From Nymphaea colorata (lineage: Eukaryota > Streptophyta > Magnoliopsida > Nymphaeales > Nymphaeaceae), in contig NC_045148.1 in assembly GCF_008831285.2 (NCBI RefSeq), positions 13,184,802-13,248,801 on the forward strand: a stretch of DNA of 64,000 bases. Direction: 5' to 3'. A program made the position numbers and the translations under genes. Position 1 is the first letter of the stretch, and the number at the start of each line of letters is the position of its first letter. Below, in pieces: positions 1 to 10,830 of this stretch. Below the pieces are notes generated by a model. It searched no databases. It was not told where the DNA came from and saw only the letters and a program-made list of their open reading frames with translations.

Positions 1-904
1 TCGATGGAACTATGCATAAAGTCAAACCTCGGGACCGAACTCACTCTTAACCTTTTTTTGAGTTGAAGGTCTAAATTTCAATCCCCTAGCCAAGATTTAG
101 CCAAGATGCAGATCTTAGTGAGAAGTACCCTATGTAATTTCTACATGATGTAACTGTTTTATGAATCTGCTTCAAAAATTGGGTTACATTCATAAAATGC
201 TTTTTAATGTGTTTCATGAATATGTTCAAATTTTCGATTCATATTTATAGAATAGTTAAATGGATCCTAATAGGATTTTGTGTTGGACACACTTTATATC
301 TGATTCGAACTGGATCTAATCTTGTCAATACCATACTTAAACCCAAAAAAGGTTTGTATTCGAAAGGTACTGCTTTCATGTATCTTCAATATCATTTAGA
401 ACAGTGGCTTTCAGATCTTTGGAGTTTATAAAATGCAGCTTTAATAAACATCGTATCAAATACCTCCCAATTCACAAGAAGTTTATTTAGAACTGGACCA
501 AATCCAAACTCAGCGAATCCAGATTATCAGTAAAACCGGATATGATCAGACTCGATTGGACTGGTTTTAGTATCGGATTTTGGCTGTATCCGAGTCTGGA
601 CCTCGACCCCGAAAGACGAAGAGAACTCAAACACTTTAATTTTCTTTTGCGTTCCCGTGAAAAACTAAAAAAAAAAACAAAAAACACCAGTTTCTTTTTA
701 TCTAAAAAAATAAGTTTAATGTTTATTAAAAATGCAGAAGTTTTTTAGCATTTCTTTGAAAGCAAAAACTCCTCGATAAGTTCAAAACTTTTTCCTATGT
801 TTTGAAAATGCTGAAAAAATTTTTGAACGTTGAATGATCTTTAAAAAGATTTTGGTAAGTTGGGGTCAATTCTGAGGTTCTTTTGCTTGATGAAAAATTA
901 CATT

Positions 905-939
<35 letters not shown>

Positions 940-1480
940 TGACTTGATTAGTAAGAGCCATTATTTATTCACTATTTTGCTGTCTATCTTTATACAGAAG
1001 TCATCCGATGCATTGCTTCGTGCAAGTAAGATTAACCCACTATGAAACACATCATATGATGCAATGTATTAAAAGATACGATGTGAGATAAATATAAATA
1101 TAAATATATTATTCTTAATTGTAAAAATTAGAAAGTGAATTGGAAGTTAAACTAAGTTTGATAAAACTAACCCAAAGTTTGAAACCTAAACTCCATATAA
1201 AAAGAAAAGATATTTTACAAGCAACTGTATAAATGTCATGCCCTTCCTTCCGGTGCAATCTCTCTTTATTTTATTTTATTTTTTTAAAAAAAATTGTTTT
1301 GAAAATTAATTAAAAATCCCTTTTATGTCCATCAAGAATCCAAGATTAGGTAGAGAGCCTGCTGGGTGCTAAATTGCTAATGAACTTTTCAGCGGCAAGA
1401 AGAAAATTCGCGTCCTGTGTCAGAAAATGAAGATATATTAAGCTCTTATATGGAGTCAATACTAAAAGCGCCGGGCCTTT
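1..1480. other. AT-rich intergenic DNA
   Basis: I see no gene here. Short open frames exist but resemble nothing I know and have no coding look. A (TA)n tract lies at about 906-935. Around 530-615 there is a motif-rich stretch (cggat, gactcg, ctggacctcgacccc) of the kind left by old transposons. The DNA becomes less AT-rich near 1480, where the leader of the next gene seems to begin. Confidence 0.5.
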
Positions 1481-2010
1481 GATGAAAATGGTGGGGACTG
1501 AAAACTCGCGGACTCTCTCTTTCTCTGTCTCAGTTTTCTTCGTCCGCTTGGCCTTCTTTTCGTTCTTTCTAGTCTTATTTATCTCTCTTCCTTCTCTCTT
1601 GTCCGTTGATTTCGTCCCGACTTCGTTCTCTTTCTTGTCCGTCCATCGCTCTGAGATACCACGGCGGAAGTAGCCCAATCCTCGCGTAGCCGGAAAATCA
1701 GCCGGAAACGGTCGTGATCTCCACGGGACGCGTTTGCCCTAACAATTAGACGCGTGTTCTGGTAAGACGCGAAGATTTTCCAGAATTCTTTCGTTCTAGG
1801 GCTCGATCTCGCTGGTTGAGGTGCTTCGAGGGTGATTCGGAGTGAATTAGGGTTCCTTCAGTGCGCCGGTCCGATCTAGGGTTTGGAGGAAAGGATAAGG
1901 TTCTGGGATTGAGGAGAAGGCGAGAGATTGTTCGGACGAAAGAGGGTTGAATTGATGTGTCGCCCCGGGGGTGAAGGAGCGGCTTTAACCCTGGGGGAAG
2001 ATGCAAGGCT
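1480..2010 (+). promoter_or_regulatory. Likely promoter/5' leader of the SUO-like gene
   Basis: This CT-rich then GC-richer stretch directly precedes a recognisable SUO start codon at 2011. It has the look of a plant 5' leader (pyrimidine runs such as ctctctctttctctgtctc, then g-rich sequence with several agggttt motifs). I cannot place a TATA box or transcription start with certainty. The assignment rests on position next to exon 1 and on composition. Confidence 0.4.
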
Positions 2011-2127
2011 ATGCATGGGGGAGAAGGTGAGGACCGAAGACGGAAGCGGCACATGCGGCCGGACCCCCTTCGTTCGGCGACGACAGTAGCGAATTCTTCG
2101 CTTTCTGAAGGGGCCTATTTCTGCAAG
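2011..2127 (+). pseudogene. SUO: SUO-like BAH-domain protein, exon 1
   Basis: This encodes 39 residues beginning MHGGEGEDRRRKRHMRP and ending ...AYFCK, then donor GTATAG at 2128. It matches the start of plant SUO-type proteins (BAH domain plus TFIIS-N-like domain), nuclear proteins linked in Arabidopsis to microRNA-mediated translational repression. The basic RRRKRH run fits a nuclear signal. Exon 1 ends in phase 0, and exon 2 at 4118 resumes exactly with the expected D-G-R-K-I-S-V-G-D-C-A. The ATG at 2011 was chosen over one at 2001 because only its frame gives the family sequence. The exon is intact, but the gene is classed as broken because exon 2 stops after 40 codons. A split assembly or a distant remainder cannot be excluded. 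Confidence 0.7.
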
Positions 2128-4117
2128 GTATAGAGTAAGGGGCAAATTCGTTGGTTTGTCTTCGTCGGATGGAGGCTTAAGTATCTTTCTTCAGTTCCCC
2201 TCCCATTTTGTAATTTCTGTGGTTTTGACTGGCCGATAGGGTCGTATTTCGTAAGGAATGTCGCTGGTTCTGGTTAGGGTTCATTTGCTTTCTCGATTCG
2301 GGTGTAATCCTCGTCCTTTTTTCCTTCGCTTCCTTCGATTTTTCGTGTTTTTGATATCGTGGTTGATGTCATCATGTCGATGGGGCAGACAAAGTTTGTC
2401 CGAATTCTCTGTGCCAGATGTGATTTTCCATTTCGTTGTGAGTCTATGCACGTTTGGATGATATTTGGAGGTAGAGCAGTTGAATCACCGTTTTTGCATC
2501 TCATTTGTTATTTTATGTCTTCGCAGTCCCTGTTGGGTTGTGATTTGATCCGCGAAGCTGCTCTTTTCCATCTTTAAACAAAGGAAATCTATGGCCACTC
2601 TGCTTATGCGTTGAGGTTGTGCCATCTCAACGAAGTTGGGTCACGAACATGCGGCGTCCCTATGGTCATCACATTTTGGTCCTCTTCAGTGTCTAAAACT
2701 GCGGTAGCAGTCTATGGTACTCATGGAAATTAATTCGGTCGTTACTCTTCATATGATATGCATAAGTTTTCTGAGCCGACACTGCGATTGTGTTGTACAC
2801 CTTTGTGATCCGAGAGCACATTAAGTTGTGATAACCTTCCTCAGAAGGTTATGCATTTTGTTTAGCTTTAATATGAAATTGCCAGAAATAGCTACTTGAA
2901 GGTCAACATGGAGATATTCATGGTTTTGTGTCGTTGTAGGTTGTCAGGATGCTTGTTGCATCCGAGGACTAAATGGCATGTTCATAGGCATGGTGAAAGG
3001 GGGATTGCTATTGATAAGTTTTTATGTTTTCTTGAGGGATTTCACAGGACAAGAAAGGAAAAAGGTCATCCTGGTGGTGATTTAGTCAAATGATGCTGTG
3101 AGGAATGCAATAAGCACTGTTGGATCATTGCATTATCATTGTGCATATATGTAAATCAAGTTTGACTGAAGGTCCACTTAAGACTGCAATTAAGGAATTG
3201 AAGATTTAGATGTTCATAAGTTGTCATGGTAGAGATGAAAGTATTTGTGAATTTCAGTTAACCATTTCTTATCTTTAGCTGTACGCTTGAGGTGACACTT
3301 ATCTGCACAGAAAAGTGTGGATGTTTTAGTAGAATAAAGCGCTTTCTGATGGTACAATTGCTTCATGCAGATTGGTTTTACTGGTTTTTCTTTGACAAAC
3401 CTTTGTTCTATTCATGGAAAAAATAAAGAGTGGAAATCACAAAAGCAATGCTAGAAATAATAAGATCTTATTGTGACTTTTTATCTCAAGTTGCCTTTCC
3501 TTTCAAAATACTGGAGCTGGTCATCTTTGGAGTTCTGAATATGTTTCTGCATATCCAATTTCACATATATGTAAAGTTTTGGATTGTCACAGGTACCATT
3601 TGCAATTGTATTGTGAACATATGACAAAGTTAAACTTCTTTTTTAACAAAGGAATAATGTTACCCGATACTAAAGCTAAAAGTATAGTAACATGAAAGTA
3701 GTTTATGTCTCTCACCCTTTTATAAGATAATATAAGTTTGATAAGATCAAACACAAATTAAAGATAGCCATGCTTTGGATCAGTTTGATGGAGGAATTGC
3801 TTAAATTTTGTTATTTCTTTGTTTTATGGGGTCCATAAAGTTGTGATCGGAGGGTAGTGTCTATGAGTTATTTGTATCCAGATTGTGCCTTTTGCTTCAC
3901 AGTACTCAGTATATTGCTGTGTTTATTTTATATTTACTTTTTTTTTTCCTAAATGGATCTCTCCTCATACTTTTGTACGCATGCATGTATTCTACATATC
4001 TTGGGTGTTGTTTGTTATTTTTTCAATTTGGGTGGTTTTACTTCATCTTGGCCTGTTGCTTTTATTTTATTTTATTTTATTTTTTTTTGCAAAATATCAA
4101 ATTTATTCATTTTGCAG
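2128..4117 (+). other. Intron 1 of the SUO-like gene
   Basis: A 1,990-bp T-rich stretch lies between donor GTATAG and acceptor tttgcag. The last 200 bases are strongly T-rich (runs of ttttatttta), as plant introns are before the acceptor. No other coding sequence is recognisable inside. Confidence 0.6.
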
Positions 4118-4240
4118 GATGGTCGCAAGATCAGCGTTGGTGATTGTGCACTTTTCCAAGCTGAAGGTTCTCCACCCTCCATTGGTATAATTCGTTGGTT
4201 GACAACAAATAAAGAGGACTTTCCCAAACTTTGTGTTTAA
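4118..4240 (+). pseudogene. SUO: SUO-like exon 2, start of BAH domain, truncated
   Basis: After acceptor TTTGCAG the frame reads DGRKISVGDCALFQ...PPSIGIIRWLTTNKED...KLCV and then hits TAA at 4238. In the family this is the first strand of the BAH domain, a chromatin/protein-interaction module. A long exon normally continues here with the rest of BAH and the TFIIS-N-like region. No continuation is visible downstream in any frame. The break falls just where the conserved N-W-L-Y-R-P segment should follow. I infer a truncated gene copy. Confidence 0.7.
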
Positions 4241-5211
4241 GTGCCAACTAGTTCAATGTCACACAGTTTTGTGGACCCCGTCCTGATGACAATGTGGAAT
4301 CTTTTGGAGGCACTTCTAACTCCACAAATGTTTGTCCAGTCCAGGCATGTCCAACCCAAAATTTCTATGAATAAAGTTGGATATCGTTTAAAAAGCCCTA
4401 GCATCTCTATGTTTCTGCCATACGCTTCATGCTTTTATTATCTTATGTCTGACCTTGATTTGGATCTTGATGTCATGCTGGCACCAATTGCTGCTCTGGT
4501 TGTAGTTTCTTCTCTCATTGAAGAGTGCATACTAAAGAGTACAGTAAAATTAACTAAAAACATCTGTGTAAGTACCCTTGTTTTTGTTCATGCATTGGCA
4601 TGTGTAAATGGTTTTCTAGTGTTCAGGACTTTAAGCTGCACATAATTTGTTTGACTTGGAGATGTTTCCTTTATCCTTTTTTCAATGCTAAAAATTGAGT
4701 TGATTGTAGAAGCATTAGCTTTGGTTATGCACATGTAAGCCAATTAGTGGGTCAAGGTCTAATTTGATTTAAGTTTCATGTGGAAATAATTGGTTATCAA
4801 CAACAACATTGTGATGCTTGGGGTTATTTGGGGCTTTGGATTTTGGTATCATAAAAATGAGACTTTAGCTTACGATGCTTCCTTTTTTACTAATGTTTGA
4901 TCCTTCTTTTTGTGCTTTTAGTGTTTTTTGATAGAAGAACTTAACTCAAACCATTTGTGAAACTTTCAATCAGTTGAATACCCAACTTTTCTGGAACCCG
5001 TCACCCTTAAACCAACCTTTTGTATAGAAGACCCTACTTTTATGGGAGATTTGGTGAAGTTCATTCTTTTAACCAGCCAAGTTTTACATTCAACCATCTT
5101 TTTAGGGAGTATAGTTCCTTTCTCCTAGTGATATGCCATTTGATGTCAATAATTTTTGTAAAAGAGAAACTTTTCAGTTTTGATAAAAACATTTTGGAAG
5201 TGTTTTCTCAC
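4241..5211. other. Intergenic DNA, no gene recognised
   Basis: A 134-codon open frame (4241-4645, +) follows the SUO stop directly but resembles nothing I know and has no splice logic. The rest is T-rich non-coding DNA. Confidence 0.4.
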
Positions 5212-6278
5212 ACAATGATGTGCCTTGATTTATTCTTAGTACCTTCCAAGTGGAAGGTGGAAATTTCAAGTTCTTGTAGTCCATCAACGGAAGAGGAAAA
5301 TTGAAAAAAATCCTGGATATGAGCATTGAAGAAAAATCCTATGAAGTTGAGAAAGTCAAGACTAGGAAATGCTATTGAGTCTGGCGATCAAGCGTCTGCA
5401 AGGATCTAGCAAGAAAATATCTTGACGGAGAAGCCAAAATGTTCTATAAGATCTTGGCAGGTAGCAAAATGAGAGTTGAGAGATGGGCTCGGGGCTTGTG
5501 TAGTCGTTCCTCTGAGTCAATAATCGAGAGTATCGGGTAGGCATAAAGGTGATTTATGTCTATTTCGCGAAGATAATGACTTACGAACTTTTGGCTCGTT
5601 GAAAACCCGTAAGGTGAAGCGGGTTGGACACGTCACAAAGCTATACATAACCACCAAAGCGGTGGAGCTTCGTAGTAGCCTTTGGGGTGGTGAGGTATTC
5701 CCTCAAAGGTGAAGGTCGGCTCAAAAAAAAAAAAATCTAGTGTTCTGAAAAAAAGTTTGAAAGGCAAAAAGCCGAATGCAAAAGAAAAAAATGAAGAAAA
5801 AACAAGAAAAAAGCAAAATGTGCCTGCCAAAAGATGAAATACATGAAGGCTGAACTCGCAAGAATTGAATGCGACAATCTTTCGTGGATGTACGATTTTG
5901 GGGTCAATATCTGCTCCTTTTTTTTATTATCTAGGATGTCGAGGATGATTTCTTTTTGTTAATATTTTGGAAATTGAAAGACATTCTCTCTAGAGATTGG
6001 ACAACATTGATGCGAAATAAAACCTAATGCTTGTATGGTACTAAAAGGACACAAAGGTTATATTATTTGCACAACACGAGCACTCAAGCCTATGAGTTGA
6101 ATTGATCATTTTTGAACTATTTCGAAATTCAAAGTAAAAACTTGACGTCTCTTGTATGTTTCAAGAGCTTCCTAGCCATTGTAAAAACTAACCAATCCCC
6201 CTTTGGTCTTAAAAATGTTTGCCCATTTCATTACCAAATTGTTGGTCCTTCTGTGAAATAGATGAAACCCCTCAAACC
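5212..6278 (+). repeat. Duplicated block P6, copy 1
   Basis: This 1,067-bp block recurs in the same orientation at 40730-41797 with only scattered differences. It holds compact inverted repeats: AACCCG/CGGGTT near 5604-5625 and CCACC/GGTGG near 5651-5665. It also has an A-rich, weakly open stretch around 5750-5900. I do not recognise a gene or transposon in it. In the second copy it is joined directly to block P4, which here lies at 17.7 kb, so the two loci were joined by rearrangement. Confidence 0.8.
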
Positions 6279-6796
6279 TAGTCCAACCATGCTGTGCGTG
6301 ATGAATTATCCATCATTTCCTGTTTAGTCCATCTTAACTGCGTAACCCAAACTTAATGTTTTTCTTTTCAAAAGCACTAGGTGATATTTTTCAAAAGTTC
6401 TTCGAAGTTGCATGGCTGTATGTCCTTGGCTTCACTTAATTTTTTTTTTGTGAGTTGTATAAATTTCATCTGTTTCCTCTTTATTCTTTGTTTCATTCTA
6501 GCTGCAGTTAAAATCTTTTTTGTGGTATAGTTCTGTAATAAAAGGATGAGCCATATTCTTAAATGTTACTAATTTAGGGCTCCACCCATGTCTGTATCCA
6601 TGCATTTTTATGTAGGGTACTTATTTTTTTTTTTTTAATTCCTCTAGCAGTTGGGTGGTCCCTTTATTTTAATTTACATGTGGCTAGACATGATCCTGAA
6701 TTGTCTTTTGGTTGTCTTTTATTTCCAAGAGGCCTCTACCTGGTGGAGGCTAGATTTCTCATTTTGGATCTGAGAGTGACTACATAAATTTTATAT
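6279..6796. other. Non-coding DNA, no feature recognised
   Basis: A T-rich stretch between the duplicated block and the cysteine desulfurase exon. It could be intron sequence belonging to that exon, but no partner exon is visible. Confidence 0.4.
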
Positions 6797-6929
6797 GAGG
6801 TAAATGGTTCCAGCTTGGTGTATTTAGACAATGCAGCTACACCTCAAAAGCCATTTGCTGTTTTGGAAGTTGTCCATGATTATGTGAGGGATACAACTCG
6901 AATGGTCACCAGAATATTCATTACCTAAG
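6797..6929 (+). pseudogene. NFS2: Chloroplast cysteine desulfurase (NFS2-type), single exon fragment
   Basis: The frame reads EVNGSSLVYLDNAATPQKP..., matching the SufS-like, pyridoxal-phosphate cysteine desulfurases of plastids (NFS2/CpNifS), which supply sulfur for Fe-S clusters. The Y-L-D-N-A-A-T box is diagnostic. Near 6905 the frame slips by one: the family segment ending I-H-Y-L resumes in another frame, then a donor GTATCC follows CTAAG at 6930. The normal I-H-Y-L neighbourhood (V-H-R-G) is changed. With one exon, one frameshift and no other part of the gene nearby, it is a fragment. Splice-border retention indicates a DNA copy rather than a retrocopy. Confidence 0.75.
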
Positions 6930-7133
6930 GTATCCCAACATAACGCCCCATGCCTACCCTTCTCTCTCTCTCTCGTCTTGATTGCTTGCCCACTCACATG
7001 CATGTTCACAGTTGGACACCCACAATGATGCACTCTTCCAATTTGCAAAGCAAGCAAGAAAATTCTTTGTTCTGTAATTCTATGTTTTTGTATATCAAGA
7101 AAGGAAAAAAATATCATCTAAGCTTGCTTTTCC

Positions 7134-7197
7134 TATCGCAGCAACAATGGAGATCAGGGTTTTGTTATCGCAGCAGCAATAGAGATCAGGGTTTCGC
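7134..7197 (+). repeat. 32-bp imperfect tandem duplication
   Basis: Two copies of a unit beginning TATCGCAGCA and containing GAGATCAGGGTTT stand head to tail with period 32 and three or so differences. The repeat sits just upstream of the RAB-like fragment, in what would be its 5' part. Confidence 0.85.
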
Positions 7198-7199
7198 TG

Positions 7200-7404
7200 A
7201 ATCTGCAATGGAGGTGGAGGTTCTGGTTTCTGCCATCCGATCGAATCTGTTCACCGGAGATCCAGCAATGGTTCGCCGGAAAATCAGAATCATCTTTTGA
7301 TTCGCCATGGACGAGTTCAACCTCTCCAAGGCCAAGATCGGGTACAGCTCCTCCAAGAGAGTGAAGGCTCAAATCTGTGATGTCGCTGGCTCTGAGAGGT
7401 ATCG
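7200..7404 (+). pseudogene. RAB11/RABA-type small GTPase exon fragment
   Basis: From 7307 the frame reads MDEFNLSKAKIGYSSS, then KRVKAQICDVAGSERYR. Plant RABA GTPases have ...NEFNL..SKATIGVEF... and the G3 box ...VKAQIWDTAGQERYR. The catalytic Q of D-T-A-G-Q-E is S here, W is C and T is V, so a GTPase made from it could not work normally. Upstream (7235-7305) traces of an S-N-L segment remain, out of frame. GAGAG is followed by GTATCG, a possible donor at the position where plant RAB genes often have an intron. No later exon is seen. This is a decayed fragment. Confidence 0.55.
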
Positions 7405-8074
7405 TTCTCTTTCATTTTCCACTTTTCGTCATATTTGGGAATGCCTATTGTTTTTGGAAACATGCATCTATTAGATTGATAGCATCTGTATAGGACAAAC
7501 ATATATGCAACAAGATTCAGATTTAGTCGATTTAGAATGGTTGATTGTTTATGCTTGATTTGCTTATCTTTTAGGTTTTTGGGAATTTTTTGAATCACAA
7601 AGCATCCATTTGAGTGAAAAGAAGCCATGGTGAAGAATCAGTTCCTTTGAAAAATCATGGCTTATTGGACCTTATTTGAATAAATCGCTTTGAAAATCAG
7701 TTCATGATGAAGAACCTAGCTTCAAAATTTTCTTAGTTTGGCTTTTGAAAAGACTTATAAATCATGTTTTTGGGAATGATGGACTGGATTTTTCGTAAGT
7801 CATTATTTTCCATAAGCTTTTGATTAGGTCTTGTAAATCATCTTTGTTTGTAGATCCTTTGTTTTGCAAAATCTTATTTTGCCGAAGTGAAATTTTTTGA
7901 AATTTTATGAGAAAATCTCAGACTTGTTTTCTCACTTAGTCAGGTTTACTGAATTCTTAAGGGCCTTATAGTCAACACAAGCACATGACTGAGTGGATCA
8001 GTGTTCATAAGGGCGAGTACACTGTCATTCTTTGTTAAGTTTTCAAGCTATGATTTGTATGTAATCCTTTCCAA
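7405..8074. other. Non-coding DNA, no feature recognised
   Basis: A T-rich stretch, possibly former intron of the RAB fragment. I see no coding match and no element ends. Confidence 0.4.
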
Positions 8075-8300
8075 ATGGCGGCCGTCGGTTGCTTGGCAAG
8101 TGTATAAAAAGAGCAGCTGCTCTATTCTTGGTTATTTGTTGTCAGTTCTTTTGTGTGAAAATCCTTGTGTACAATAATGTTTGGTAGCTATATTTATGCC
8201 GTTTCGAAACTAACGCCGTTTCGAAAGGCTTACCTTATTTGAATTAGTGGATCTTTGCATGGTCAATCAGAACTAACGCCGTTTCGAAAGGCTTACCAGC
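8075..8300 (+). promoter_or_regulatory. Candidate viral promoter remnant with spaced 27-bp repeats
   Basis: TATAAAAA at 8103-8110 is followed at once by the perfect 14-nt palindrome AGAGCAGCTGCTCT (8110-8123). Then comes a T-rich leader and two copies of a 27-bp unit containing AACGCCGTTTCGAAAGG at 8208-8234 and 8271-8297, with a third partial copy at about 8198. The stretch abuts the 5' edge of viral copy A. It may be an intergenic-region promoter of the pararetrovirus or host flank; homology does not settle this. Confidence 0.35.
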
Positions 8301-9386
8301 CCTGGGGTAAAATATATGCTGCAATATATGAATGATTACCTCAGGTTGGCTACAAAGACAGGGCGACTCTTCATAAGCCCTGAATTATGCGAGAAATTCT
8401 GGTTTAAAATGCCAGGAGATCTTGGTAGCCGTATAAAAGCGGCGTTTGATGCATGGCATCCTGGTTGCCAAATAGGACTCGCGCCAAGGGTTCTATTGGC
8501 ATATCAATACCTGGAACAGGAGTGCAAGGATCAGATGTAGAAGAGATCCCTCAAGGATCTATCTTTATGTTCACAAATACCAATTCCAGGGTGCCACGAC
8601 AAGCCCAAACGAAGGTTTGGTGCCCGTCATCCAGCACCTACAAAGGGAAGGCACATCCAAGCCATGCCCGCATAGAAAAGAAGAAATATCTCATCAGAAA
8701 CAAGCGGTGCAAGTGGTGAGGAAGGACATTTCGCCAGGGAATGTCCAAGTGAGAAGAGAAATGTACGTCGAGCCGCCATTTTTGAAGGCTTAGAGCTTCC
8801 CGAGGACCTTGAGATTGTCAGTGTCCATGACGGAGAAGAGGAATCCGACGCCATTTACTCAGTCTCAGAGAATGAGGAGCAAGAGGACCTCCTTCACCAG
8901 GTCAATGCTCTCGCACTCGTATGGATTGAAGAGGAACCACCCCTCTTAGGTGAACCACGCGGATACAGGCCGCACTGCCAAGAAGTCAACACTTCTGTCA
9001 ACATGACTGGCAGCACAATATGCCGACAGAACACGCCAAGTGCGTTGGTTGTTATCGGGCAGACCATGCAAAGAGCCCGCATTCATTGCCCAAAGTGCAA
9101 GGTAACATCCTGCAACCTATGCGGTCCTCATTTTGCTAAGGAAGTCCCAGTTGCACCTATACAACAGCCGGAGACTCCATGGTCAACCTTCAGGCAAACC
9201 ATTGATCAACAAGCTCAATACATACAATGGTCCGAGGCAGAAATCAACGCACACCTGCGACAACAGCTCCTTGAGAAGCAGCTAGAGCTTGATTTGGCAA
9301 AAATGCCACCACCTCCTCAGGTTCCTGAGCCCGAGGAAGACCAACTGGCAGAGCCTCAACCTCCTCACCGAGCGGAAAAAGGGTGA
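8282..9386 (+). pseudogene. Viral copy A: coat-protein C-part and Cys-rich region
   Basis: The first frame (8316-8540) covers the conserved badnaviral capsid segment around W-F-K-M-P-G-D-L-G and A-F-D-A-W and ends in TAG. The nucleocapsid zinc knuckle follows at 8706-8745 but is split: the first Cys is in one frame and the G-H-F-A-R-E-C-P half in another. From about 8749 an open stretch runs to 9386 with an acidic E-rich part and a C-P-K-C...C-N-L-C Cys-rich motif (9090-9125), typical downstream of the badnavirus capsid domain. Its start at 9003 is only a convenient Met; the sequence upstream is in the same frame. Non-functional. Confidence 0.8.
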
Positions 9387-9900
9387 GCGGAAAAAGAGCC
9401 TTACGTTTATCGAAAAGATCCCCAGACCGGTTCCAATCGGCCCTTGGTGATCCGTGAATCGGCTGCCCCACTCATATCAGAGCCTTTACTCGCGCAAGCA
9501 GAAGGTGGAGGGAAGATGGTTCGCAACCGTCTTTACAACGTCACCGTTGAATTCTTCATCCCCTCTATTCCTAGCTTCACAGTAAAAGATTCTGAGCAAC
9601 TACCTGCTGCATTGACGAAAATGCTGTGCCTAAGGCTGCCATTGAAGACAGTGCCTTCACAGTTCAATTCGCACGAGTCAACTCCGAACAAAAGGCCACA
9701 AAGAAGCTCAAATATTACAGATTGGGGAAAACAAAACAAATTCCGTATACCCTTCATGTATGCTTTTGCTTTCCCTATGGAGAAATCCAAATGCTACTCG
9801 GCTGCAATTTCATACGAAGTATGCCATACGAAGTATGCAAGGTGGAGTCCGGTTGGAAGGTGATCAGATCACCCTCTACAAGAACATCACCACAATCCGA
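9387..9900 (+). pseudogene. Viral copy A: retropepsin region
   Basis: This matches the aspartic protease segment of badnavirus ORF3, with M-L-L-G-C-N-F-I-R near the end of the domain in one frame (about 9789-9815) and earlier parts in another. The catalytic D-T-G/D-S-G motif is not readable where expected, around 9590-9640. A 14-bp tandem duplication (9811-9838) lies just after the G-C-N-F-I box, and a 15-bp near-repeat (GAGCGGAAAAAG) at 9370-9400. Confidence 0.65.
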
Positions 9901-10020
9901 CAAAGCAAGAAGTAGCAGCTCCTTTCACCGAGTTCGACGGATTGTAGTATCAACACCTTCAAGAGGTTCTAGCTTCACATGCGGTAATCCCCACCCCTCA
10001 GTCCTTTGTCCATAATTTTC

Positions 10021-10830
10021 GGCCTTTATTGGAGATTAATCAAGCAAGGGTTCATCGAGAATAACCCTTTAGCACATGAGGAAAAAATCAAGTAAAATGC
10101 AAGATTATCCTGAAAAACCCTGATTTTATTATTGAGGACAGGCCATTAAAGCATATCACCCCCTCAACTGAAAGAGGTTTATGGCCGTCACATTGATGAA
10201 CTCCTCAAATTAGGAGTCATCAGACCTTCGTAGAGTAAACACAGGACCACTGCCATTATCGTACTGGTAAGGAGAAGAAAGGAAAGGAAAGAAGGAAAGG
10301 AAAGAATGGTCTTTAATCTCAATGACAATACTGAAAAAGACCAGTATTCTCTCCCTGGGATTTCTACTATTATGAAGAAGGTAATCGGATCCAAGATCTA
10401 CTCCAAATTTGATCTCAAGAGTGGTTTCCATCAAGTCCTCATGGAAGAAGAATCAATACCACTCACAGCTTTTTGGGTCCCTCAAGGCCTCTTTGAATGG
10501 CTGGTGATGCCATTTGGCCTAAAGAACGTGCCAGCGGTATTTCAGAGGAAAATGGATCAATGTTTCAAAGGTACAAAAGATTTTATCTCATGATCTTTTA
10601 GCCTTCTCAGATACCGAGGATTCACATGCAAAGCATCTAAGGGTGCTTCTAGCGCGATGTGAGCAATATGGACTAGTCTTGAGTCCAACAAAAATGCAGA
10701 TTGGATCAATTTCCTCGGAGCTACCATCGGAAAAGGAGAAATCAAACTCCAGGAAAATATAATCAAGAAGATCCTTGAATTCAAGGAACCAGATCTGGAC
10801 ACAAAATCTGGACTTCGTTCGTGGTTAGGA
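10021..10830 (+). pseudogene. Viral copy A: reverse transcriptase
   Basis: Family motifs are visible in order: a stretch ending in L-L-K-L-G-V-I-R (about 10200), F-D-L-K-S-G-F-H-Q (10408-10434), F-E-W-L-V-M-P-F-G-L-K-N (10492-10530) and the palm segment leading to D-F-I-S (10580). There the sequence loses most of the Y-x-D-D catalytic box and the frame. Downstream sequence resumes in another frame (D-L-L-A-F-S...). A TAG interrupts the frame near 10230, and an AAGG-rich expansion sits at 10270-10305. The missing active site means no polymerase activity. Confidence 0.85.

Noticed and set aside
5362-5544. 60-codon minus-strand frame conserved in both P6 copies (also 40880-41062)
   Set aside because: Conservation is explained by the duplication itself; no independent sign of coding.
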